Assembly (NCBI GenBank): GCA_037833965.1
Contig: AP031353.1
Location: 15,378,501-15,442,500, forward strand
From: Marchantia polymorpha subsp. ruderalis
Lineage: Eukaryota > Streptophyta > Marchantiopsida > Marchantiales > Marchantiaceae
Length of the DNA: 64,000 nucleotides
Direction: 5' to 3'
Part shown: in pieces, positions 13,101 through 26,056 of the stretch
How the letters are laid out: each line of letters starts with the position of its first letter
Numbering within the stretch: the stretch's first letter is position 1
Program-made: the position numbers and the translations under genes
The notes under the pieces: generated by a model
Told to the model about the DNA's origin: nothing
The model's input: only the letters and a program-made list of their open reading frames with translations
The model's database searches: none

Positions 13101-15400
13101 CACATTTCTGCATGTGAAAAATCGCCGGATCTGAGTGCCGAAATCAATCATGACCAGTGGAATTATTTATCGAAAGAAATGCGCGACTGGTGGATTCTCA
13201 TGCGGGAAGGACCCTCAGTGGTCACGCAGAGAGAACAGAGGACAATCAGTCCGGCGGTCCTACAGGGTCTAGACCTACGGATGTGCTTCCCTACTGCGTG
13301 CAAGTACCGTACGTACAACATGTCCGTCTGTCGGTTCGCGCCATCCAATAATTTCCTTCAATACCTTCTTACCTCCGTACGTACGGTAATTCCTCGCTCC
13401 GTCAAAAGTACACAGAAGTTGGGGTGAAATGTACGATCACGCATGTCATCAAGTACTGGATAATAATAATAATAATGAAAGGGCGTCAGATTAGGTGTCC
13501 TTGCAGGTGCAGAGGAGGAGGTCAGCTTTTGCAGCGTGGTTGTTTGGTTTCTCAGTCTGTAATCAAGAGCCGACTTCGTCGCTCCCGTTTACTAAGCGCA
13601 AGCCTTTCCGTGGCAGAGAACTGGCCGGCAGAACGAAATCGGGCCTTTCATCGCATTACGTCCTCACCGGTGGCTATTCCGGCACGTCCAGGGATTAAAA
13701 TTTACTGGGAAAATTACGAATACATTTATTTTTACAAATAATTCACACGCGGTATTCAATAATTGGAAAAAATATGTCTGAAAGAAAGATTACAAAATTC
13801 ATTGATTCTTAAAAGTAAATCTTATAAATATGCTAACCTTTATCATTACATATGTTTATAATTTCGATTAAATTTTTAAAATTAGACTAGCTAACATATG
13901 TGTTAGTTGATCAATCTAAAAAGAACTTCCCAAAAAATTTTAAAATTTATTTAAAAATAGAAAAAAATAAAAATCTTAGAATTAAATTTTAAAATTTATT
14001 TGATTCTGCTACAAAACGATTTATATCCCCATAAAATAAATGCAAAAATCTGTTTCCATAAATTATAATTATTATAAAAATTGCTACTACATAATCTTTA
14101 CATTTAAATTATTTGATCATGGACGTTAATCTAAACCTCTTCACTGAATTGCTCTATACTTTAGACATAAATGTAATATAGGCTAAATATATTCAAATTT
14201 AATTAATTTTAAATAGAGTGTGATGATTTTATCAAAAAAACCTTGTAATAAAATGTACACATCCCTTCCTCATTGAGCTACATACAAGAAAACTGACTGT
14301 AAATTACACTCACAAGATGGTTCAACATAAAACCTTTTCTAAACTTTGTCTTTAAGGTTTATAGAACACATATTTGCTAGGCGAGGTACTTATTGCTTTG
14401 TAAACCAAGCCTGGATAAGCTGATATAAGACTCTAACAGTCATATCACACTATTTAGAAAAGATCTATGTGAGCTGGAATGATACTAAAAACTGTAAGTC
14501 AAATATTATATAAGGAAAATTCAATAAATTTGTATGTAGACAAATAAGGTTAAATATGTCCTGGAAATATGTTGAATGACTGATAAATGAATCAAATCAG
14601 AACGTGTTGACTAATCTCATTCTTGTGAATGATTGGTGTAACTCACATGTATGTTAAGTCCAAAAATTTGATAGTAACACTTGACCTTGAAAATTTAATC
14701 AAAGATTTGAGAAGGAAGACATATAATCAGAACCAGCGAGCTGATAATCACTTCTAAACTAGATTGATGTAGAACTCACCTGTTTGATGCTTTGAGGTTT
14801 TACAAATTGTGAAATTTCCAAAAAGATTTGGAAGTAAAACACAGAATGCGCAGATGAATCATAAACAATGTTAATATTGCTCAAAACATTCGTTCTTTGA
14901 ATGTTCGATGCTTGATAAATTTTTTATATTGTTCAATAGTTATCATTTGATGCAAATGCAAAATGCTTATTGAGAATATACATCATCTTATCAACTGTCA
15001 AAAATACATCACAATCTGTATAAATATTCCAGCATAGAAAAATAACTTTCACAAAATTCTTACTATCATTAATTAATGTAATTTGATCAAATAGAATTAA
15101 GAATACATCCTTTTCCAATTTCAACCGACTCCATACAAGGAATGATTAGCATTAAGTATCCAATATTGTACGAGAAGTACCAGCATGTGTTGGGTACCTA
15201 TATTTCAGGTGGAAGTAACTTTTAACTAAATATGAAGTTTGAGGAGTAGATGAATAGAAATTTATACTTTTAGGATAAGAATGATTAGAAGTAGATGCCA
15301 AGTTAGGAATAGTTGAAATCCATGTTAGGTATCGTTCTGCTCGAGTTGGTGTTTTTACTTGCAGTCAATAAAGTTAAATTAGATGGGTTATGATCTGATA
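7181..15400. other. Long gene-poor stretch
   Basis: The first several hundred bases are the GAPN 5' leader and promoter. The remainder has no gene I can support. 7.4-8.0 kb and 9.7-10.6 kb are GC-richer, with overlapping 90-210 codon frames on both strands, which is the signature of low-stop GC-rich DNA rather than one coding frame. 12.5-13.1 kb has similar overlapping frames (up to 159 codons) with no recognisable domain. 13.7-15.2 kb is very AT-rich, and a short ATA/AAT microsatellite sits at about 13461-13475. No tRNA, rRNA or LTR is seen. Confidence 0.5.
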
Positions 15401-15835
15401 GATTAAATACCTCATAACTTTTTCAATTAATGGCGACTTGACTTGGGAAGTATCTTGATAGATAGAGTTGTGCGTGCTCGTTCTAATGAGCTCAAGAACG
15501 CCTGAAACGGATGAGTATATCCGAGTTATAGGAGTAGGAAGTGGATGACATGGTAAGGCGAAGACCAAGAAGGGCATTCGGCCTTGGGACTTCGGCTTTG
15601 ACACCTTTGGCTTTGAAGAAGAAGGTATTGCGGCCGAGGAGCCGAAGACGTCATAGTTTAGTGTAGATGATATTTTGGGTGATAGTATAGTTCTATTAAT
15701 CAAGTACTTAGATGGGAAGATGGCGAAGTACTCGGAGTTAGAGTCAACAGTATCTTATGTATAGTTAGTGCGTAAAAGAACAAATGTGAATGTGGCAACA
15801 ACTGCAAAGGTAGCAGAAAGAGTTGCTAGCTTTAC

Positions 15836-16460
15836 TTATGAGTGCGCAACCATGACACTTACCTTGCAGTAGCAATAAGAACAACTTCGGGCAAAAAAGT
15901 TGGAGTGTGCAAAACTTTGGCGAAAGCTAACGGCTGAGGAGAGCCTTCGTACGCAGAAGCAGCTAGAATGCAAGGACCTTCGGGTTGACATTAGCAATGC
16001 GCAGAAGGTGACGGTTGAGCTCCAGGACAAATTGGAATTGTTTCCAGCAAGATTTCAGGGGGAATCTTGTCGTGTAGAGATGACGGCAACTCTAGTGGCA
16101 CGTGATCAATTATAGACTGCCGAAGTAGATATTGAACTCTCTACTTCTAGACGGAGGAAATGGTTGATTGGGAAGCTTTTTAAACTTTGGAGTTAGAGCG
16201 TGGGAAGGAATTGAACGCAGATTGCAGCAGATTGCGATATCAACTGTCGACAGTTGAGGAGTAGTTGGTCGTAGATCAAGCAAAATTGGTGGAGACAGAG
16301 GCAATTGTCCAACAACTTGAACAACAGACGAATGCTGGTTTGCGCGCTAGAGTAGAACGATGTCTTCGCGATTATGTGAATTGGGAGATGGATTGCAGCT
16401 AGCAGCTGATGCCTCCGAGTGTTCGTTGGGAATAAATAGGCCCAAGGCTCTGCCTTTGGG
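15836..16460 (+). pseudogene. Decayed gag-like coiled-coil ORF fragment
   Basis: One plus-strand frame reads as a charged helical coiled coil with the flavour ECAKLWRKLTAEESLRTQ at 15900-15953. It continues with heptad-like Leu/Glu/Lys spacing to 16112, where it meets a stop. Further stops and frame changes follow, then readable coiled-coil fragments to about 16460. From memory this resembles a large repetitive family of coiled-coil hypothetical proteins in liverwort genomes, which I take to be retroelement-derived. That link cannot be checked here. Stops and frame changes show the copy is dead. GC is higher than in the flanking AT-rich DNA, as expected of an inserted element. No LTR or inverted repeat bordering it was found. 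Confidence 0.45.
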
Positions 16461-16943
16461 GGGCTTTTCCATGAGTCAATTTTCAATTTTAAGTCTACAT
16501 TCCTCCGCACGTTCGCGAGTTGTGTGTTTTGTTAGATTGCTTCAGTTTGTCGAAGATATCGCATCTGAAGTAGAGAGTTCAATTCGGATATTCTGAGTGA
16601 TATATAGTGTAGCTCAGAATTTAAGAAAATCTGTACATTGGGTGCTCGGTGCAGCTGGCTGAGCGTGTAATCTTGGGAAGTTTTATCCTTGAATATCAAT
16701 TGTAGAGTCGCTTGCGATTTTTGTGGAGTCTATTGGATGAATTTCAGAATTTGGATGTGATTTCATATTGCTTTTGTGTCGCCTTCGGCCTTAGCAATTA
16801 CAGATATTTCTTGGAATGACATGTGCTTGAGAAGTAAAACTATTCAATAGAATGTTAATTAGTGACAGTACTTGAATCTCTAATGTTGTTTCTTTTTTTG
16901 TGATATCGTATCTTTATCATTATGCTATGTTTTGGTATTTATT

Positions 16944-16987
16944 CTCACCCTTCTTGTAATAACAAATGTTATTACAAGAAGGGTGAG
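16944..16987. repeat. Perfect 20-bp inverted repeat, 4-nt loop
   Basis: The left arm CTCACCCTTCTTGTAATAAC (16944-16963) is followed by AAAT and its exact reverse complement (16968-16987). The arms match at all 20 positions and the match stops sharply on the outer side. No U-tract or coding context suggests a terminator. It is unlike the long imperfect foldback typical of a plant miRNA precursor. Confidence 0.9.
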
Positions 16988-17431
16988 GAAGAAACCATAT
17001 GGGAAGAAAGGTATGTTGGTTACTTTGAAGTTTCATAGCTATACTTCAAAATTGTGATCCGACCATGATTTTGTGGATCTTCTGCACCTTCAAGATCATG
17101 AATCGAAATTTAGGGTTGGATATCGATTGATTGACTTTGAGTAAGTTGTCTCGAAACTTGGACGAAAAGGAAGGAGGGGATCTATCGCCCCTTATTTGGC
17201 TGAAACTCTTACTGACATGTTCTGAACCTATAGGAGACACTACTAATGTCCTCACATCTCTCCTCATGAATTGACTCTCATCTCACCTCATCATCAACAT
17301 CTGGCTCCAAAGTTGAAATACCAGTTTTATCTCCGGAATAAATTCAATTAAGCATTTCTATCTCCAATACTTGATTCAATTTCCAAATTATTTGCAGACG
17401 CCAACTTGGATCACTAAGTTTTGGAATATGT

Positions 17432-17466
17432 GTCCAGGGGTTTTGTTGTTAACAACACCCCTGGAC
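17432..17466. repeat. 16-bp inverted repeat with 3-nt bulge
   Basis: GTCCAGGGG (17432-17440) pairs with CCCCTGGAC (17458-17466). Inside it, TGTTGTT (17444-17450) abuts AACAACA (17451-17457). The two arms therefore match over 16 bases apart from three extra T residues on the left. There is no spacer at the centre. It lies about 450 bp from the 20-bp hairpin on its left. Confidence 0.85.
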
Positions 17467-20400
17467 GCAAGAATCTGATCGTATGCTAACAACACTGAAA
17501 TTGCCATATTCTAACATCTCTACAAAGACGAAACTATGCTGGTGGCTTCATCTTGGATATGAGGTCTGACCGAGAAATTAACTTTTCGTAATTGATACTT
17601 TTCCAAGTTGATTTGTTATATCAAATCGTGCTGGACCGCTAATATTTTATTTTATTTCTTCATTTCTCCACCTAATCATGAGTATCAACATTATCTTCTG
17701 CGCCAATGTACCGAGTTTAAGAACCTCTCTGCAGAAGTAATCACATGTCAAGATTGCATCAGATGTAAGTGATGTCAGAAAGTTCCAACTATTCACTACG
17801 TGTGACACATATTTGTGAAACATTACCACAAGGACTTTTACTTTTACTTTCTCACTTTCCTTTCTCCACATAAGGAATCTTGATGAATTGTGTTTTAACA
17901 TTTCAAGTGCTCATATGATTGATTATCAAGATTAGAGTATATAGAAAGCTAACTTGCAATCACGTGACTTGCTCTCTCCTCCTACAAAAGAAACGCCCAT
18001 AAATATGATTAGTTTCAAAGTTCCATGCAATGAATGCCAAGGCTTTGGTTTTTATTCTTCTCCACCTATATCTACTTAAGAATTGCAATCCCAGCAAGTC
18101 GCTGATGTAGTCTCGACTTAAACCTGGTACAGAATCTTTTGTTAAGGACAACCATTGGCAAGTTACTTCTTATGTTACTGTTGCCAACATTTTGTGGGCC
18201 CAACATTCACCCGAACACTCCCTGTACCAAATATTCCAAGTCCTTTGGATTTGACTCCTGGCACAAAATTAAAGGGCGCTTTTCCTTACGAATCATGATG
18301 CACACCTTACATGTATGCTCTCATTCGGTGTCATGCAACTCACGACACACGTAGAGTTCACAGTCCTTCCCAACGCAAGTTCAAGCGGCATCTTCACCAT
18401 CCACGACTTTAATGTAAATTATCCCCACACGTTCAAAGCGGGTACTCTATTCAGATTCATCCTCCTCCATCCTGCAATTTTACACATCATCAACTAAAGC
18501 AAGAAGGATGATCAACTAAAGACACCAAGAATACATTAATAAATCCATTCTTATTAACAAGGTTGTCTTCAATCGATTACAACTCTACACTAGTGTACCT
18601 TGCAAACTGCCTCCGAGCTAATATCATCTTTGTTATGAAAGTGCTTGCTTGCTTTGAGTATTAAGTTTAATACAAGACATATAGTTTGAGTTAATTTTTT
18701 GTTTACCTACATATGAACACTTATTCTAAATATAATACATAAAAGGTTTGATATCAGTTAAACCGTGAGATCATGTCTTGATGGTTAGCGAAGCACTCAT
18801 GACAGCTTGATCTTCAATCGTGCAAGGAAGTTGTTATCTAATTAGTCAGAAGTTTGACGTGTATTCAAGAATCACGTAAATGAATATCGTGTGGTCGTCG
18901 GAGAAACTAAAGACTATGAGATACTTTGAGCTTCTCTGCCCATTTAGAACCTCTGTGTGGAATTCTGTACGGAGCAGTAATGCGAAACATATAATATCTG
19001 AAAGAACACATAACTTGGAGGGTGTACCTAGAGGCATCAACTTTGTAAGTCTTTTCTTCCGAACAACCAAGGTAACTGTATCGATTAACACTTTTGGCAA
19101 GTGAGAATTCCCCCATCATGAGATAACGTTTACTTCATGAAAAGTTTTTTCAGCTCGAGAACCGAAGCATGTAAGAATTATCATTCGGTTCTTATGCAAT
19201 TATATGAACTAGTTTGTATATAAAAAAGTCAACTGCGTACTTGATAGTTGCCAGAAAATAATTATAGAATGTTCAGTCCAATGTTGGATGCGTAGCTTTC
19301 GAGTGGGAATAACAAACAATGTTCAGATGCCTGAAGTCCTGGTGAAAATGACATTGTCAAAATACTCCAGATGGAAGTAGCACAAAACTGAATGCGGTAT
19401 TTGACTGGGTCAGTACAATGTTCAACATTATGTATTTAACAGTCGAGGTTATTTTACTCTCTATTATCAATTTCAGTCTGTTCGCATCTCACATACATTA
19501 CCACATGAGAGCTACTTTCCTAGCACTCTAGAAGACTTCAACAATGAAGCGAATTTCTTGAAAATTTAAATCGTTGATAAAGTTTAAATAGTTCATACTT
19601 ACCCAGCAAGTACTGATGAAACCTGCTCGACAAGTCGATGATGCCAGAAAAATATCTTATATCATCAAAAAAATAGTAAGGTAAGGAGGAGTGCAATTCT
19701 ATGTATGGCTTCTTAATAAGCAAGGAATTACACGTCGCCCCATCTCCTGCCTGATTGTTCTAACGTGTTACAACACTTCTGTTTACCACTTTTTCCTAGA
19801 ATGCAGTCATGGGTAGTGCCCCACTATACTAAATGCAAATGTATGATGCTTGGTAATCATAAGTAGTCATCAGTAAAAAACTCTCACTGAACACGCACTG
19901 GAATCAGTACCTACAAAGTAAGAACAAAACCAATGAGGAAAACACTTGACCGTCAAATACATTCAACATGTTGGATGTTGGATGAGGACGGTGAGAACCT
20001 TGATCCCAGATACATGACTAAGGATTAAAGCAATATATGTAGGTAACGGATGCCCTAGATGTGACCTGTTCTGGACAGCGGAAGGCCATTTCTTGTCGCC
20101 AAATTTGTGAGGATTATTCAGCCACGGTACAAGAAGACTTTGGACAGAGAGTCACTACTACGGGCACAAGTACAGTAGTACTTCTTCTCAGATAATTGAG
20201 AGTGGAAGACCAACTCTTCTGGATTCCACCTTTCATTCAAATCTCATGTGGAAAAGCACCTTCTTAATATCCCCTGGCTTCGCAGTAAAATGAAACTGCA
20301 AAATTACACTGAGAACTAACTTCCAGCATAAATGCACAAACGATCTAACCTAAACCTGAAATCTCCAATTATCAAAATCTTCACTGAATGTATAAGACCA

Positions 20401-20626
20401 TCCTACTCATTGCTTGCTCTACCTATCATCTCTTACTACAATATAAAGGGCGTCATAGTGATGCAAACCGCATGAGAGTGCCCTTTAGTTCCTAAAGGTA
20501 GCCTACTACATATCATCCATTTATATTCACAACTCAATGGGGTTCAATACATACTTCATCCGAAGGCCAGTTGCTGAGGCCTTGAAAACACTATGATGTA
20601 CAGGGTCAAAAGTTTAACCCAAAGAC
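17467..20626. other. Intergenic DNA downstream of the PWP1-like gene
   Basis: No supportable gene. Frames are short (under 90 codons) and on both strands. The minus-strand frame at 17647-17901 and the plus-strand frames at 18139-18497 have no recognisable motif. The right end should contain the 3' UTR of the minus-strand PWP1-like gene, which stops at 20627. Confidence 0.5.
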
Positions 20627-23600
20627 TCATTTTTTGTGATTGATTCCTGAAGCGAACGACCCAAACCTATTGGCAACTTCTGTGACTTCAAGAGTGTTCC
20701 AAACCTGCCAAAACCGATCAACATGTCCGCCATTCGAATCAACGGTAATAGCTAATATAGATCTGAAAGAGAGTGGAATCTACGCATATGATGTCCGAGC
20801 TCGTAAGCAGTGATCATGAATTAGAACATCGATTTGACTTCGTCAAACAATTATTTTTTTCTGATGAGCTAGAAGAAAAAACAAAGAAAAACCCTCACTT
20901 CCCGACATTCTTAACAACAGTAAGAACCTCAGCCCTGATGAGAAATATATCGTCTTGCTCTACCGAGGTAGCCTCCCCACATGTAGCTGTATCCAATAAA
21001 CTTTGAAATATATTTGCAACCCTTCCGTACAAATGGAAGTGACGAAACAACCAACTTACATGCAAGTTGCCTTTGGAACCACCAACAGCCAACAGAAAAG
21101 GTAGGTCGTTGCAGAATCCTGATGAGAAAATAGCTCCCTGAGGAAACAACAGCAAGGTATAGGTAACTTCTAGTCAGGCTTAAATTGGTAATTCAAAATA
21201 AGACGGATGGAACTAAACTCCAACTCGAGCATCTCAACCAAAAAGGCTTCATGATTATGAAAAGCAAAAAAAGGACTCACCACTTTCGGATTTACAGAAC
21301 CAATGCATGTGGGCTGGTTATCTGATAGATCCCACAACTTTACCTGCAAGATTGGATAAGGAGGGGTTCAACCAACAGGTAACCTCATAAAAAAACGCAT
21401 GTAATGAGGTTATGCAGCCTGATGATAATTATTTCCTGCTCATTAGCTCAAAAATCTAGTGTCAAAGCAAATGAAGACGTGGACCACCTAAAAAAACGTC
21501 ATATTCTCGCAGTAAAACTCCTACTGCATGTCTAGTTCTTGACCAGACGAATGATGAACTAAAAAGAGTGAACTGTTCTATTTTATGTCTCCGAAAGGCA
21601 AAGTCGTATATACACATGATTCTAAGCCTGGAAATTGTGAAATCAATAAAGAGTTGAGGTGAGAAAGTGACCGTCTTGTCCGTGGAAGTTGTTGCCAATA
21701 GCTGATTGAGAGGACAATTGTCAACCAATACATATAACATCGTCAGAATCGATGGTTTACACTACAGTACTTTCTACATTACCATCCAGAGTTGATCTGC
21801 TTCAGGTTAAAATGCTCGTGGCTAAACTGATTAAAAAGAAAGTTAAGGCTTCTAAAGAGCCTTTGCACAATGCCAAGTATAATAGATTTCAAACGTGAAC
21901 TATCGTCCGCTTATAATCTCCGCAATAACTCCGATGCGAACATAAAAGCTTACGTACATTGGGAGCAGCCGAGTTGAATGAAACACTACAAACGGCTTTC
22001 TCATGTGCATGGATCGTATACAAAGTCTTCGAAGTGGTGCCTGGAGCCGGCTTGCTAACTGATCCCACATTCCTTATGTCGTGTGCACAAACTGTTCCAT
22101 CTTCCAAGCTCACCTGACAAAATTAAAAAACAGATAGAATGAACATGAGTTACTAGAATAAATTTGAGGATTAATCGTGCTAAGTGTTGTTCTAGATGCT
22201 CGTGGCCTGTTGAAGTTATTAGTAATCAACAGGAACCGATAGTTGATCGTTCGTTGAGTCTTCAAGTATGAAAATATGTTGCAATCAATAGTGCACTTCT
22301 TCCAACACTTGAGTTGATGAAGAAACTTTGAGCCCGAGTTTTTCAGATAGGTACCACAAAAGTGTGCTCTGTATGCGGATCCCATGCCAGACTCTCCACA
22401 TCCGAGCCAACGCCCCACCATATAGCGTTTTGATCGGGCGCTCGTCCGTCCACCTATTTCAAAAAACAGTTTAGCATTCGAGATTCATATGCCTCTTCAG
22501 ACACAAGCATTCACCACACCAAACTAAACTAGGGAATAAAAGAATGCTATAGTGACAAAGAAATGTAAACAAGTTGTGAAGACAGATCTTTACCATTGCC
22601 ACGGTACGATCAAATGACCCACTGAGTAAAACAGTCGGCTGTTTCTTATTCCAAGCAACTGCTTGCACCTGATAAAAATCATACGCGGGTAAATAAAACT
22701 GTGACAGCTTCATTATAATTTCTTACTATGTAGTCGTCATACTCGTCGTCTTTAATACTGGCAGGCATAATTATCATACACAGTTCTAAAAACAGGTTTA
22801 TGAGCTTAGATCTCCGGACATCATAATGTTGACCTTTTTTTAATCGCTTGTGCATCTTTCTGAGAAACAAGCTCGAAGTATGCCACACAAATTAGATAAT
22901 ATGATGAAGAGACATATAGCCTCACCTTATCATTGTGACAATGAACAGTGTGCTGGCACTTTTGAGTAACAACATCCCAGATCTTCACAGAGTTATCAGC
23001 ACTTCCACTAGCAACAACGTTCCTGCATGGATGAATAATACCGTGACATGCTCTTCAGACACTGACAAAGACGGAAGTATCTAAACGAAAAGGGTTGGAA
23101 AACTCTTGCCAGCTGAGGGCTGTTTCTTTAAAACTAGAAGGAACGACAAGAAAAAGAGCAATGTGTTTAACCAGGCTGACGTCGTTTTGTCACGTTTTTT
23201 GTTGGCAGCTTTCGGAAATTAGACAGGCATGCAATGTCCCTCAGTCACATAGGTAAACACCTACTCCTCGAATTGACGAATAAGACTCAAGGGCCTATAT
23301 ACAGTCCACACAAAAGTCTGGGCAGAACCCCGCAGGAACTTTGAAAATGTACTCCGGTGGACTGCTCAAACAGATTGCTATGGACGAAAAATGAAATGAA
23401 AGAGAGCTGATTGTATTGAACTGCCAGGCAGACTGGAATCTCATGTACAAACAGACCTATTACAGGTGTCAGACTTTGGAGAAATGGTAAGGAATCACAC
23501 CTGAATTCTAGGTTCCATGCTAGACCAAGAACAGCATCAGTGTGACTACCTTCTTTCAGCTTGATTTTCTGTCATCGAAAGCAGAATTGCTCTAGCAATT

Positions 23601-26056
23601 AGTAAAGGCCTGGAGCAAACAATCGCCAACCAGGAAAAGACAGATAACGTGATCCAGACCTTGACAATGATGCATAGATTTGAACCAACATAGTTACTTA
23701 ATCATCCATTAGAGCCGTCAAGGAGATAAAAAAAAAAAAACCAAGGACATGTGCGCACCTTTTCTTTTTTCTTCTTCTTTGATTTTTTCTTTTTTATCTC
23801 TTCTTCCATTCTTGAGATAACAGGGCCCCCCAAGACAGCTACAGGTTCGACCTCATCAATCTGCACCAAGACAAGTCATCCCATTCAAAATGTGAGCATA
23901 ATTTTGATATATTGATTGGAAGCACTACCTTCTACTGTAACGACTATTTGATTACATTAAAATAATGAATTTGAAGTTATATGAAGGTGGTTATTCTTGC
24001 AACCAAAATCCACGTTGGAAGATGTTGACGAATCTACTACTTACGATATCAAGATCCCATATTTCGATCTCAGGTTGCATGGTACCAATAGCCACAAAGT
24101 TTCCTGAAAAAACAAAGTTCAACACATCATACTTCATCTTAGAAAATATGACACTTCACAATATCTGTCATTCAAAACAACATCTATCCATTCGCGCAAA
24201 TCATAACTTTCAAGTTCTGAAGGATGGAACTAAAACAAACCACTCACAACCCAGATTCTCCACATAAAACAAAGAAAGCTCTTCTACGTACGTACCCTTT
24301 TCTTTGCCAATAGGTCCACAATCCAGCCAAGCTAATGATAAAGGAAAGGCCGGTAACATGATGTCGTGATGGACGTACATATTACTAGCTCCATCTTCAT
24401 CTACCTCCCCACTTTCGTAAACCCAAACCTGCAAAGGCAAAGACGACATCCTCAATCCTGGGGGAAAAACTAGAAGATCATTCTAGCCATCCACTTGACT
24501 GTGAGACTGGATAAACTGTATAAACTGGAACCAGAGCCTGTGAGAACTTCCACAACTAATGACAAAGATTCTTCATTTCGGGAGAAAGTTGACACAAAAG
24601 CATGTATACAATATGCTAACTACTACTAATCCGGAACATGAGTGATGTAAATGGACAGCAAAGTAAACATCTCCCCAAATATATACTCAAATAATTTCGT
24701 AAGACCTTACAAAAGGCATCTACTTAATCAAGCCAACTCGATCCCAAATAGGAAATTGTAGGAAAAATGATTTGGAATCACCTCCAAATGGCTGACATCG
24801 TCTTCTGTTCGGGCAGTTAACAAGACAAGATCACTTTCTTTGATTGTCATATCTTCTATTTCATCTTCTTCATCATCCTCCTGGAATATTACCATACCGG
24901 CATTTTAGTCAATACAACACTACAACTGATTAAACCGGAGGTCGGAATCTATAGAACACATTGCATTCTTGTGTAAAAACTCATTCTTGAAATCGAACAA
25001 GAATGCGTTGGAAGGTACAAAGAAGATTGAGGAATAAAGATAGTTTGGTCAAGTGGTTGTACTACAAGTGTTATGAATTCCACAATAAGCGATTCTAAGC
25101 AGAGAAGAAAATCAGCAGCTTCTCACTTCTTTGTTTACGATGTACGGATCCTCAGCATTACTAGCATAATACGCAGCACCCAGTCCTCCATTACCGAAAA
25201 GTTGAATGCCTGTCATATCAATAATCAAAATAATAACGGCACGTAAGATAACTGCGCCAAAGATGTAAATGCCAACATAATGTGCAGCAGTAAGATTTTT
25301 GGCCTGAAAGGACACGACCTGCATACGTACGGGGGAGCATCACCTACATCGAACAAGGCCATAATACTCTTCAAATTAAGGTTCATTCAAACTCCCTTCA
25401 AATCGACTTTTCATTGTGCATACTTTGATAATCTCAACTGAAGCTCAACAGTCAACAGTCAAGCCTTGTTCGACAGTTTTATCAAAAGACTTGATCGCCT
25501 GTGTTGTGACGTCAGGTGAGATGTCCCAAGCATGAGATAGAATGCTTTGCAGTATCGTTTATAACTCGAAGCTTGCTACCCCACATACCTGCGTCTTCGC
25601 CCTCATCCTCATCGTCATAGTGTTCCATATCCAACTCTGCGAGGTCGTCTACAAGGCTATCAACACCTTTGGCACGACCTTCGCTGCCCCTGAGAGCTTG
25701 GGCAGCTGCAATTGCCTGGGCTACAGGGTCAGGCAGTTTATCTGCACCCATATCTTCATCATCGTCTTCAAAGAGATCATCCTCTGCATCGGAACTGCGT
25801 AAACAAGAAATCTTCAGAAAAAGGAAAACAACTCTCTAAACCACAACCATAAAATTTGACAATTTCGCTTCCTCAAAATTTCCATTCCTGCACTCCTTGC
25901 AACAACGAGGCTGACCCACCTTCTATGAACCTCCAAGTCGTGGGCAATTTTCAGAGCTTCAATTTCATCGTCAGCAGGAGGTTCAGCCTTCAGCGGAATC
26001 GGATTCGCAGCTCCACGAGGCACCCAGCAAACGGCTGCAATCATGCTAGCAGCCAT
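20627..26056 (-). CDS. PWP1: PWP1-like WD40-repeat protein, 16 exons
   Basis: Homologue of periodic tryptophan protein 1, a nuclear/nucleolar WD40 protein linked in other eukaryotes to rRNA transcription and ribosome biogenesis. Exons (minus): 26056-25920, 25794-25589, 25209-25127, 24880-24782, 24428-24296, 24103-24045, 23860-23759, 23568-23501, 23022-22926, 22668-22594, 22453-22355, 22113-21958, 21701-21672, 21343-21281, 21137-21060, 20704-20627. They join in frame to 520 residues, close to the family's roughly 500. The N-terminus has the family opening (AAVCWVPRG), then acidic tracts and LFGNGGLGAAYY near residue 120. A lysine-rich linker (KKEKSKKKKKEK) precedes WD repeats with GSADNSVKIWD, SGSFDRTVA, STDKTVKLWD (across exons 13-14) and a terminal VWNTLE. 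The start is the first ATG in good context. The gene looks intact and is divergent from MED9. PWP1 identity is well supported; function is inferred from the family. Confidence 0.95.
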
